The translations under genes and the position numbers were made by a program. A stretch of 64,000 nt of DNA from Eutreptiella sp. 'Long Island Sound 2002' (taxonomy: Eukaryota; Euglenozoa; Euglenophyceae; Eutreptiales; Eutreptiaceae), in assembly GCA_964036045.1 (NCBI GenBank), contig OZ038388.1, positions 1,931,501-1,995,500 on the forward strand, read 5' to 3'. The notes beneath the pieces are model-generated. The model did no database searches and had not been told where the DNA came from. It worked only from the letters and a program-made list of their open reading frames with translations. Of the stretch, positions 1 through 11,020 are shown piece by piece (within the stretch, counting starts at the first letter, position 1; the number at the start of each line of letters is the position of its first letter).

Positions 1-1121
1 AATTTTGCCATTTTGACATCTGTGGACCCAATTGGGATTGTCACCACGCCGAGTGGCATGGAGATCTTTGAGAGCCAAATGCATGGGAGTCTTTGTGGGA
101 CTCCCGGTGAATTGCGTATGGAATGGCGGAATCGATCTCCAAGCCGGCGTGGAGAGATACTATTGGGAGCACCCCGGAATTTTGGCTCATTTCGGGCAGG
201 CAAAATGATCGCCTTCTTGGACCCCAATTTCACCCCCCCGTGTGGTCAATTGGCGGCCCCATATCTCTATGCCCACAGGGAGCTGAGACCTAATTTCACG
301 TTGTATACTCAGATATAGGTCTTAGGTGATGCCTCCTACCCTGTGAGCCATTGGCCTTGCCCTGGCCGGGTGAGCCACGCGTGGGAATGACGCCTATTTT
401 GGTGATTTTGGTATCATGACCCCACTTGACGAACCCGTGGTGCCCTGATGCCGGGACCTCTGAGGGAACCAGGTTGGGTGAGGGCTCCAGGGAGTTCGTA
501 CCCGAAGGGCATAGGATCAGTTGCCTCGTCCCTACCTCTGGCGGATCCGGACGAGGGGTCAATTTTGGAGAATTTTGAGCTAGTATCAGTTTGGGCTGAA
601 ACAGCCCATTTTCAGCTACCAACTCCTAGGGGATAATGGCGGGGCCATATCTCTGGCTCAGAGAGGAGTTGGGACCTGCCGTTGAGGGAGCATGGGGGGC
701 CACTGTAGGTTGGCCTTGGAGTGACTTGGTTCCCAGCAACTCGCCTGTGGCTGGGCGGGACACCCCCCCTATTGGCAGGGTTTCAGGGTCCGGACTGAGC
801 AGGGCATGGGTTGTATTTGAGCCCCCGCCCTCACCAGCCACTGAGAGGGTCGGACCTGGGATTGGGATACGAGTTGGGACTGAGTGTCCATTGTCCTGTG
901 ATGCCCTTACCCCAGTCCAGTCTTAACCCCATGTGTACATATCCTGATGTGTTGCTGTACATACTTTCGTTCCCTTGTTGCAGAGTGGCAAGGATCCTGA
1001 AACGCTTTGTCACATGACACGAGCGTATTGATGCCCCTGTGAGCGCAGTGCTTTGCCTGCCTGCTTGGTTGTGCGTGTCACCGCAGCGTCCCGTGGCCAG
1101 GCCCCCCACGGGAACGCGTCA
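1..1121. other. Unidentified sequence abutting E1 gag; possible LTR of another retroelement
   Basis: No credible coding region is visible; the open frames here are short and low in information. The E1 gag homology on the minus strand stops abruptly at 1122, where E2 continues without a break at the matching place (near 16830). The block ends in CA directly before the resumed gag sequence, as a plus-strand LTR would. Its other end lies outside the window, so neither a target duplication nor an LTR partner can be seen. I found no second copy in this window. Insertion of an LTR element into E1 gag is the simplest reading, but a deletion junction is also possible. Confidence 0.35.
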
Positions 1122-2796
1122 GTAGTAGGGGATTTTGATTCCCCTGAGGTCGTCAATCCTGTTGGCGTCTCCGACGTCCGCTGCCACCACTCCACCGAGA
1201 CGGATACCACCTGTGGCCGCGGGGTGTGAGTACACTCCCCGTACATCCCTCTCCTTAATGGAGTGCGGTCCAGTTGGGCCTGAACCCATGGGGTTTGGGA
1301 TGCGGGAGGGACTTGCTCCACCGGCTGTCCATATCCCCGTAGTGGGGTCCTTCACCCACAGGTTTCCGCCTGGATGGCCTCGACCATGTCCGTCGGCCCT
1401 TCCCATGGTTCGCCCCTGCATGGTCTGGTGTTGGATCTCCTCTTCCGCATAAACTGCATGGCCAGTCGTAGTTGTCGGTGGATCCTGGGCGGTATGGGAC
1501 ATCTGTACCGTCAGGCTCCTCAGGTCCGTGGTTGCGTGCTCTTCCCGCATGGACCCAGCCGGTGCCGTATGCTCCCCGAGCATTATGGACTCGCTGAACA
1601 TGGGAACAAACGGCAGCGCACCCGGGTCAACACGCGGAGGCGCGTATGGTGCCTCTGCAGGGCCGCCCATGGGTTTATCCATGGCGCTCCTGAGGGTCTT
1701 AACCCGCTCCACCTGCTCTGCCGTTGCCGGCCTTGCCGGGAGCTCCGAACCCGAGGCGAGGGGCTGTCGCTCCTCTAGCCGTTTCAGGCATCCCGACATG
1801 TCCTCCACCAGGTGGAGCAGGCTGTCCACCACTCGCTGCTGCTTTTGCAGGGCCATCTCCAGCTTCTCCCGGTACCGGTCCTGCTCCGCTCGCAGCTCCA
1901 GCAGGTCTCTCTTTGCTGCCAACTGGTCATCCAGGATCCCCGCGACGTCCTCCTCTAAGATGTCGTTCGCGTTGTCCAGGCGGTCGAGGTGCTGCACGAT
2001 GGCGTCCATCCCCATCTTTGGGTACTTGCCGATGAGGAAGGATACGTGCTCGCAGTGGCACTCAACGTGCTTATCACTTGATCCGGCGCATCCCACGGTT
2101 CCCGGCGCCTCGGACTCCTCCGCCATGGGTGTGTCGCCCAATGCTATCCCACATTGGCTCCGTGTGCCGGGCCACAGGTGCCGTTCTGGCTCTCGCAGGC
2201 CTCTCCAACGGCTCGGCGTCATGCTCCAGGCTGGGTTCGGGGGCCGTGTGCGCCCTTGTGGGCGGTCTGGCCATCTCCTCCGACTCCGAAGGGAAAGCGG
2301 TCCGATAGCCATCGGAATGCCCCTCGGAATCTGCAGCTGACCACAGCCTGACCGGGCTGGAATCCGTCTCCATCGCTCTGGCTTCCCCCTCGGGTTTTGG
2401 GGACTCGCGCTTCCGGTAACGCCGGGCTCTGCCGTTGCTGCCAGTCCCCTCCAACTCCTCCGCAGCGGAGCGGAGATTGCAAGCCTTGCGGCATTGCCTT
2501 TCACACATGGAGGCCAGGTCCTCCATGTCTAGCCCATGTCCTACAAGGGCTCTCCGTTCTGAGCATCTTCGCTCTTCTCGGCCTTCCAAGTCCGGCGTCG
2601 ACTCCACGGACTCCACGATCTGCACCCCGGGCGTCCTTTGGCAGGGCTCATGAGGGCCCAAGTCCCTGGTGCGGCGGTAGGGGGCAGGTACTCCTCGGCT
2701 ACCATAAAGAAGGTCCCTACCAGGACTGGCCCCTGCTGTACCCCTTCCACCATTTCCTGTCACACCTATGGTCTTGCTTCTCACCAGGTTCTGCAT
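1122..2796 (-). pseudogene. gag: E1 gag, frameshifted and 3'-truncated
   Basis: Gag would form the particle shell and bind element RNA. Two overlapping frames (2796-2074 and 2504-1122) together parallel the E2 gag, with a frameshift near 2140-2150. Shared landmarks include a Cys/His cluster (CERQCRK, then HVECHCEHVSF), a predicted coiled-coil stretch (LELRAEQDRYREKLEMALQK) and a Pro/Gly-rich linker. The reading frame stops just after IKIPYY because foreign DNA begins there; E2 continues with DGNPSN. The start ATG at 2796 lies inside the LTR and the frame runs through the primer-binding site, as in E2. The zinc knuckle and everything downstream are missing. Confidence 0.75.
2693..2704 (-). other. 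Primer-binding site of E1
   Basis: On the minus strand the 12 bases TGGTAGCCGAGG follow the end of the LTR directly. They differ by one base from the E2 site TGGTAGCAGAGG, which fits the CCA end of an animal-type initiator tRNA-Met. The site fixes element orientation and the inner LTR boundary. Confidence 0.8.
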
Positions 2797-5151
2797 GATC
2801 TTGCCCTATCCTGCACAGTTTCCCACCAAAAATGGTAAAATATGTCTCCTTCACACAAATCCTGATCCCTTGCAATAGCCAACTCCCAAGTACAATAGCT
2901 CCAATCCAATAATCCACACTGAGGGCTTCCAAGGGTGTTTGAGGTCCCGCGGTGACACTCAACAACTCCTTTCAACACGCCGGTCGTCTCACGGTGCACA
3001 GGGAGACACGGGCGTTGGGCATGTACATAGAATTGCACCAATAGAATAATGGAAAAAGAAGCCCTGAAATTGGCATATGAACACAAATAAAGCAGAATAG
3101 GGGAAAGATGGAAACATACACAATCACAGCCATAGACCACTCATTCCCTGGACTCAGGACCTTCCCTTGACTCGCCAACATGATGCCCTGAACCAAGTCA
3201 AATAAGATGGCTAAATGCCATTTGTCAAAAGTCACTACACAAACCCCAAAAATGTGTTCCCTCCCAAGCCTCTAAATCCTAGCCCAATAGGGGAGGTGGC
3301 GTGTCATGGCCTGGACCCGCACTCAGGACCATGCCCTACTCTGACATAACTTTGGTTGGACTTTGAGTCAATTGGGCTTGGAGAATTGCCCCATGAAGAT
3401 GACCTCACAACATAGCAAAATTAGGCAAATCACACCATAATGCCCAAGATTCAATTATATACTCAAAAATGCATACGGCAAATGTTCAAATGCTCCATGC
3501 ATGTGTCAAACCAGAAAGTAATATACAAGGGTGATATAGACCAAAGGTCCATGCCCAAGACTATCACAACATTGGCTCCCAAACTACTCCGGATATATAC
3601 ATGCCATGCTTCACAAGTCAACTCCGGAATTTGAGACCTAATTTTGTGAGGCCTCGTGTGCCACGCCAAAGTGACCACGAGATCTGGCATACGGTGAGGT
3701 GCAACACCGAAGCATATGCCAACATATAAGCAACATACCATAGTTCACGAATCTCTAGGCACTTTACTGTTAGCCGACCAGTTGAGCACATAAAATACAA
3801 AAATGAGCATAAAATGAGGTCAAAAACATGCAAGTAAAGCCACATTCAAAGTAATCACAATTGTGTATAACTTGGCTCACCCATGGTATCAACATATGGT
3901 TCAAAACACAATTGCTTGGGACCATTTGCGAACAATCCCCCCACTTGGATCCCCACATGGACGCATAGGGACACCTTCGAACCTCCTCCCGACACGCACC
4001 ATGAAAATAGGGAAATTGATAGTGGCGCTTGTCGGTTGCCTGGTAAGCCTTCCCACATGCACTATATGTGCGGTAGACGTAGTCTAGCGCTATGGAGCAC
4101 ACCATTGGGACATGGGCTAAGCCCTTGCCACGTATGACTCCACATATCTTCCTACAAACGGAGATATATAACATGGGCGTGAGCATAGCGAAGCACATAC
4201 CATGCATATAACACATACCCTCAATAAGTGGCTCCAACCATGATATGCCATGCCCCTCCATGGCCATAACTTCACGTTAAAAATACGTAGGAACCCAAGA
4301 AAAGTTTCCATGCAACACCAACACTCATGAGGTACACTCGAAAGTCGCATTAAAATATTCGGTTGCACGGTCCAAGAGTTATATATCACTTTCTACCCTC
4401 TTGACCACTATCCCTTGCTACACCAGGCATGTGTACACAACAAAGGCGTTTGATGCTTACTAAATTAATTTGAGACAGAGGGGATTCAAGCCCATATCTC
4501 AAAATTGAAATTCCTCGCAATGAGCCGGAGATATGATTCTTCAAAGTGGCCTCACGAATCCATTTTGTTTCGCCTATATCTCCAATAAGGATGAGGAAGA
4601 CAACAAAAGGAAGGTTGATTCGTGATCGGGGAAAAATGTAGGACCACTCGAAGTTCATCATATCAAGTGCGGCGACCTCGAAATCTAAAATCCGATTCTG
4701 AATGTCTGAAAAAATCAGATTAATTTTGCGAGTGTATAACATGAAAATTGCGGAAGCAACGAACCCTTTTCTGATGAAAATTGACCCTTCATCGGGGTTT
4801 CCGCCAAAATATCTGGAAAAAACAGTTACCCAATCGGTTACCGCAAAATCGCGAGCCAACTGACAGTCGCCGAAACATTGACAATCAGAACGGATGCCTG
4901 AAAAATTACGGAAACCTTATGATTCAAAAACCCTGTTGATTCCTGATATTCTGATATATAAATCTCAGCCGGCGGCGCCTCGGTATTGAATATAGCCGCT
5001 CATAGCTGGAATGGCCAAGCCCATCACACTATCACATCAGGCTAGGTCAGGTGGATGGGAGAGTATGATATCAGCCAATGGCGGCTTGCCGGCACATAGA
5101 TACACATCCCAAGTGACCCAAAGATGGCCACAGGGGTCCGAACCAGCTTCA
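2705..5151 (-). repeat. 5' LTR of E1 (family E, about 2.45 kb)
   Basis: This is one of four family-E LTRs in the window; the others are 7610-9975, 24003-26368 and 33631-36056. Read on the minus strand it starts TGAAGC and ends CTTTA. Ends are set by alignment of the four copies and by the adjoining primer-binding site. It carries a sense-strand open frame of 157 codons (4859-4386) that has the same length in the LTR at 24003-26368. The outer end abuts family-A pol. Confidence 0.9.
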
Positions 5152-7609
5152 TCTGGAGGTGTTTGGGGAACTACCACCCCCAGTCTCATGTGACAAGCTG
5201 GTACAGATGGACCTCAAGCTGAAACCCGAGTTCGTGAGACCCTATCTGGCTCCTAAAGAGCAGGCCGACGAAATCGAGCGACAGATACAAGACAGTATCG
5301 ACGCTGGCCTAGTCTTGGAGTACAAGGACGGGGACTACCCCCAACACTGCAGCCCCTGTTTCCTGGTGGCTAAACCTGGGTCTACAGCCAAACGGCTGGT
5401 AGTGGACTACGGAGAGCTGAACAAGAAAACGCTGAACCACTCAGGGTCCATTCCTAATATGGAGTCTACCCTTGAGAAGATAGCCTCCTGTCGATACAAG
5501 ACCAAGATGGACAAGAGGAGCGGATTCTGGCAGGTGGACCTGACGCCCAACGCTCAGGAGCTACTAGCCTTCATCACCCCTCAGGGGAGGGTGTTCAAGT
5601 GGAAGGTCATGCCGTTTGGCGTTGCCAACGCACCCGCTCTATTCCAAGAGCTGATGAACAAGATCTTGTCCATTCTACGACGAATACCCAAGGTGCAAGA
5701 ACTCATATCCCGTGTGGCCCAGATGGAGGCGCACATCGACGATGTATGCCTCGGGACCAATACCCAGGAGGATCACCTAATCCTCTTGGGTGAGTTCTTT
5801 GCGGTCTGTCAGGAGAACCACACACGACTCAAGCTGGAGAAGTGTGAGTTCATGCAGGAGACCATGCAGTACCTGGGGTTTGACGTTGGCTATGGGTGGT
5901 GGACCCCAGCGGCCTCTAAGGCCAAACCCCTGATGGACGCTAAGGTACGACACGAAGACCCCAAGAAAGGACTTCATGATGTACGCAATTTCATTGGGGC
6001 GTGCAACTTCTATCGCCGCCATATCAAAAACTTCACCTATACCAGCGCCTTTCTGACGGACCGTATCAAGAAGAGTACTACTTGGTGCTGGGGCCCACAA
6101 GAGCAACAAGCGTTTGACGAGCTCAAAGACATGGTGGCCAACGCTAAGTGCTTGGGCGTGCCTAGGGCACAAGGGGGGATTATGCTGGTGACCCAGGCCA
6201 GCAATGTGGGCGGTGGTGGAACGTTGTTCCAGTGGCAAGCACTAGAGAAGGAGGAGTTCGACTCGGCCATTTCCCAATGGGGGACTGAAGGTCTCAACCG
6301 AGATGGAACTCTCAAGCACAGCTACCCTGACGACAAGTGGGTCCTAGTACCCCTGGGCCACTGGAACTGGAAATGGAACCAGGCCAGGGGGAACTACTCC
6401 ACCTATGAGCAGGAATTGCTCGCGGGTATGCTGGTGCTATCCTCTTAGGCAGGACTGTTGGGGAGTAACCCTGTGGTCTGGCTGTGCGACCAAGAGCCGG
6501 TCCGCACTTTCCAGAAGGGTCCCCCACCTGAGAAGGCCAAGCTATGGCGCTGGTGGGCCTACCTCAGCAAACTACGGCTGACGTTACACTGTATCCAGGG
6601 AGTGAAGAACAAGTGTGCAGACTACATCAGCCGCAACAACTTTGACGCCCTGATTGGTGCCCGGTCTGAAGCGCTGGCTAAGGAGGCGTTCAGCCGTATG
6701 GACGTGCACTTGGACCTCAACATGACTATGATACGCCCCCTAGATGGACCCCAGCAAGCGGAGTACCTGAAGGAGTTTGGGGATATCTGCAAGCGCCTGG
6801 AGAAGCGCTTTGAACCCCTCCTGGTCAACCAAGAACAGTGGAAGAGGGACAAGAGCTACCTCTGGCACGAGGACCGCATCGTGGTACCCAGTGACAGAGT
6901 CCCAGCGCTGCTGAAGTGGACCCATGAGTCCAGCGGTCATGTGGGTGCTGACCGTACCCTGAGGCTATTCAAGCAGTGGTTCCACACTACGTGGACTGAT
7001 GACCAACTGCGGAAGACCCTCCAGCCTATCGTGGACAAGTGCCCGTGTAGGTCCTGCAAACCGGGGGATATTAGGGACAGAGGTCTCAACTCGACCCTGC
7101 CCATCCCTCACTGTGCTAACAGTGTTCTCTACATGGACTACACGGAGATGCCGAAGCTCGGGGGCTATGACTTCGCCCTCGTGGTAACCTGTGGGTTGAC
7201 CAGGTTTACCAGGGTGTTCCCATGTACCAAGCACATTACCGGGGAGGAGACTATCAAGATACTCCTGGAGGAGTGGTTTTGTGTCTATGGGGCGCCCAAG
7301 GAGATCAACTCCAATGAGGACGTACGAGTAAGCTCAGATACCCGCTGGTACAAGAGGGTCCTGAGATCCCTCAATGTCCAGGTGTCTACGGGGATCCCCT
7401 ACTCTCACACGAGCAACCCCCTATGTGAGCGGCAGATTCGTGTCCTCAAGGAAAATGTAAGGATATGGTGCAAAACTGAACGCACTAGAGACTGGGTGAG
7501 ACTACTCCCCGTCATATCCTTGATGATGAACTCCCAAAAGAGTTCGGCGACTGGCTACTCGCCTCATGAGCTTTTCCTATGGCGCCCGGCGTGGTTCCTA
7601 CATGCTCTC
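5152..7609 (+). pseudogene. pol: A1 pol, first part: RT, RNase H and most of integrase (degenerate)
   Basis: This is the 5' remnant of an old family-A polyprotein, beginning where E1 is inserted and ending where E2 is inserted. It aligns with A2 from 52771 to about 55238. RT keeps KMDKRSGFWQV and HIDDVCLG. RNase H has lost its first catalytic Asp: VTQASN replaces the A2 VIDASN. Integrase keeps the HHCC zinc-binding motif (HESSGH, then CPCRSC) and a DDE-type core (MDYTEMP, NEDV, CERQ). Defects are an 18-base in-frame deletion near 5237, an in-frame TAG at 6446-6448 where A2 has a Gln codon, and the two large insertions. The gene continues at 26373. Confidence 0.9.
7606..7609. repeat. Target-site duplication of E2, left copy (TCTC)
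   Basis: TCTC directly precedes the left end of E2 and recurs at 26369-26372 directly after the right end. Removing E2 and one copy rejoins A1 pol in the order seen in A2. Confidence 0.8.
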
Positions 7610-9975
7610 TAAAGAAGGTCCCTACCAGGACCGGCCCCTGCTGTGCCCCTTCCGCCTGTAATCCCTGCTGACTTGCTCCTGATCAATGCTTGCATTCCTC
7701 AAAATCAAGGGTCCCAAATCCAAAAATATAGAAAGTAAAATCCTCCTTCAACCCTGAACAGCAACCAGATCCCACAAATACAGCAATAACCCGATTAACA
7801 ATCCAAACCACACTGCGGGCTTTCGTTCAGCACACCGGTCGTCTCACGGTGGCGGGCATGTACAAGAATTGCACCAAGGAAGAAAGCCGTGAAATTGGCA
7901 TATGAACAGAAATATAGCAAAGTTGGGGAAAGATGGAGACGTACACAATCACAGCCATAGACCCCTCATTCTCTGGACTCAAGACCTTCCCTTGACTCGC
8001 CAACATGTTGCCCTGAACCCAGTCAAATAGGATGGCTAAATGCCATGTGTCAAAAGTCACTACATAAACCCCAAAAATGTGTTCACTCCCAAGCCTCTAA
8101 ATCCTAGCCCAATAGGGGAGGTGGCGTGTCATGGCCTAGAGTGGCACTCCGGACCATGCCCTACCCTGACATAACCTTGGTTGGACTTGGGGTCGAATGG
8201 GCTTGCAGAACTGCCCCATGAAGATGACCTCACAACCTAACGAAATCAGGCAAAACACACCATAGTGCCCAATATTCAATTATATACTCAAAAATGCATA
8301 CGGCAAATACCCAAATGCTCCATGCATGTGTCAAACCGGAAGGTAATATACAAGGGTGATATAGACCGAAGGTCCATGCCCAAGAATATCCCATCATTGG
8401 CTCCGAAACCCCTCCGGTTATGTACATGACATGCTTCACAAGTCAACTCGGGAATTTGAGACCTAATTTTGTGAGGCCTCGTGTGCCACGCCAAAGTGAC
8501 CATGTGATCCGGCATATGGTGAGGTACAACACCGAAGCATATGCCAACATATAAGCAACATACCATAGTTCACGAATCTCTAGGCACTTTACTGTTAGCC
8601 GACCAGTTGAGCACATAAAATACAAAAATGAGCATAAAATGAGGTCAAAACGTGCAAATAATGCCAAATTCAAGATAATTACAATAGTATATAACTTCGT
8701 TCACCCATGGTATCAACATATGATTCAAAACACACTTGCTTCGGACCATTTGCAAACAATCCCCCCACTTGCATTCCCACATGGACGCAAAGGGACACCT
8801 TCAGACCTCCTCCCAACACGCACCACGAAAATGAGAAAATTGATATTGGCGCTTGTGGGTCGCTCCGTAAGCCCTCCCACATGCACTATATGAGCGGTAG
8901 ACTTAGTCTAGCGCTTTGGAGTTCACCATTGGGACATGGGCGAAGCCCTTGCCACGTATGACTCCACATATCTTCCTACAAACGGAGATATATAACATGG
9001 GCGTGAGCATATCGAAGCACATACTATGCATATAACACATACCCTCAAAAAGTGGCTCCCACCATGATATGCCATGTCCCTCCATGGACATAACTTCACG
9101 TTAAAAATACGTAGGAACCCAAGGAAAGTTGCTATGCAACCCCAACACTCATGCGGTACACTCGAAAGTCGCAATAAAATATTCGGTTGCACGGTCCAAG
9201 AGTTATGTATCACTTTCTACCCTCGTGACCATTATCCCTTGCTATACCCGACATGTGTACACACCAAAGGCGTTTGATGCTTCCTAAATTAAGTTGAGAC
9301 CAAGGCAGTTCCAACCCAATTCTCACAATTGATATTCCTCGCTGTGAGCCGGAGATATGATTATTCAAAGTGGTCTCACGAATCACTTTTGTTTCGACTA
9401 TAGCTCCGAGCCAAATGAAGGGCACAACAAAAGGAAGGTTGATTCGTGATCGGGGAAAAATGTATGACCACTCGAGATTCATCATATCAAGTGCGGCGAT
9501 GTCGAAGTCGAAAATCCGATTCTGAAGGTCTGAAAAAATCGGATTAATTTTGCGAGTGTATCATATGAGAAATGCGGAAGCAACGAACATTTTACTGATG
9601 AAATCTGCCCCTTCATCGGGGTTTCCGCCAAAATATCTGTAAATAACAGTTAACCATTCGGTTACCGCAAAATCGCGAGCCAACTGACAGTCGCCGATAC
9701 ATTGACAATCAGAACGGAAGGCTGAAAAAATACGGAAACATCATGATAAAAAAACCCTGTTGATTCCTGATATTCTGATATATAAATCTCAGCTGGCGGC
9801 GCCTCGGTATTGAATATGGCCGCTCATAGCCGGAATGGCCAAACCTCTCACACTATCACACCAGGTTAGGTCAGGTGGATGGGAGAGTATGATATCAGCC
9901 AATGGCGGCTTGCCGGCACATAGATACACACCCCAAGTGACCCAAAGATGGCCACAGGGGTCCGAACCGGCTTCA
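7610..9975 (-). repeat. 3' LTR of E2 (family E)
   Basis: It has the same 2366-bp length and same ends as the LTR at 24003-26368, with scattered substitutions that I judge by eye at a few percent. Such divergence implies some age since insertion. The polypurine tract lies at its inner edge and the TCTC target duplication at its outer edge. Confidence 0.93.
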
Positions 9976-9986
9976 CCCCCCTTCTC
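9976..9986 (-). other. Polypurine tract of E2
   Basis: On the minus strand GAGAAGGGGGG runs directly into the TG that opens the 3' LTR. A purine run at this position primes plus-strand DNA synthesis in LTR elements and confirms the orientation. Confidence 0.85.
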
Positions 9987-10367
9987 AGAGCGTTGTTACC
10001 GCTCGGAAGTCATTGAAGAGAGGACGGGAGGACCCCAATGGGCTCCAACCCCCCCCCCATGTCCCAAGGACACATGGAGGCCCCACACACGTCGTAGGCG
10101 TCCCCCACGCCCCAAGGGAGGGGTGAGGACACTCATAATCGGTGCCCTACGCCATATCCGGTCTCCTCTTGATCTACAACATGGACCAAGGGGATCAAAG
10201 ATAGAGAAACGTCGTCGGTCGACCTAATTAAGTATACCACAATGAAAAATATACGTGGAGATCGAGTGAAGGGGGTATATGGCCAATCAAGGCCGAAAAA
10301 TCCCCGGATGAACGCCCTCACCCGTCTCCCCAAGCACAGAAACAAACAAAATGCCAGGGGGGATCCA
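9987..10367 (-). other. 3' untranslated region of E2
   Basis: About 380 bases separate the chromodomain stop codon from the polypurine tract. It is C-rich on the plus strand. No open frame or repeat of note is seen. Confidence 0.6.
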
Positions 10368-11020
10368 TTACGGTGCTACAGCAGCAACCAAATGGACCAA
10401 CACGTCCTTGACATCCAAAGAAATATTCTTTTTCTTCAGATAGTCCATCCACACCGTGGTATACCTCGGCACGAAACTGCTCGGAGGCTCCCACGAATCC
10501 CTGGATGCGGCGAATCCCTTCCAACGGACTTTATAAAGCCTCCCCCCAGGCGTCCCCGGGTCCGGCTTGTCCGCCAGGATCTTCTCAGCGGTCAAGTTGT
10601 CGTCCTCACCCTCGTCGTCCGAGTCCACATCGCCGGCCGTGAACTCGAAGGTGACGGGACGTCCGCTGGGGTCTGGTGCTCGGGGACAAAGCTGGGTATG
10701 GTCGCGGTCCAGGATCTTGTTATCCCCCACACGAACCGCATACACATCCTGCCCGACCTTCCGCACAATTACCCCCGGCACATACCAAGATGCCTGCCGA
10801 TGCCTGGACAGGACATCCTTGTGGTGCCGCTCCACCCACACGGTGTCTTGGACAGCATATTTCTGGACTTTTCCCTGCTTGAAGTACTTGGCCCATCTTC
10901 TCATGCTCGTCCTGAAGTGCCTTGCACACCTTGGCCGCCGTGTCGTCCGCCTCGGCCATCATAGCGTTCGCATCCCGGGCTACTTTGCCATGGTTCAACC
11001 ACGGAAGTGCGTGACACTCG
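10368..11020 (-). pseudogene. pol: E2 pol, integrase C-terminus with chromodomain (frameshifted)
   Basis: The segment continues integrase in two frames. From about 11020 to 10905 the frame reads ALPWLNHGKVARDANAMM; a second shift near 10904 enters the final frame, which ends at 10368. The tail contains the GPY-like integrase C-terminal region (WVERHHKDVLSR) and then a chromodomain with YKVRWKGF and DSWEPPSSF. In known chromoviruses this module tethers integrase to modified histones and biases insertion to certain chromatin. An acidic linker (DVDSDDEGEDD) precedes the chromodomain. Frame changes were inferred from protein continuity, so their exact positions are approximate. Confidence 0.85.

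Larger units (their letters stand above)
1122..5151 (-). mobile_element. E1: truncated Ty3/gypsy-type LTR retrotransposon (family E)
   Basis: Read on the minus strand, the order is 5' LTR (5151-2705), primer-binding site (2704-2693) and gag (from 2796 down to 1122), where homology stops. The element sits inside the pol gene of family-A copy A1: bases from 5152 onward continue A1 pol at the point that corresponds to 52771 in A2. Its pol and 3' LTR are not in the window. Gag and LTR are clearly the same family as E2 but noticeably diverged, so E1 and E2 are separate insertions and not a duplication of one copy. Confidence 0.85.

Noticed and set aside
1135-2340. Plus-strand frames opposite E1 gag (for example 1528-2340)
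   Set aside because: They mirror the gag frame on the other strand and match no family; the same shadows appear opposite E2 gag.
3770-4267. A 165-codon minus-strand frame in the E1 LTR, partly matched at 34693-35163
   Set aside because: Length and frame are not kept in the other LTRs, and another frame of the same stretch is open too, so it is probably chance.
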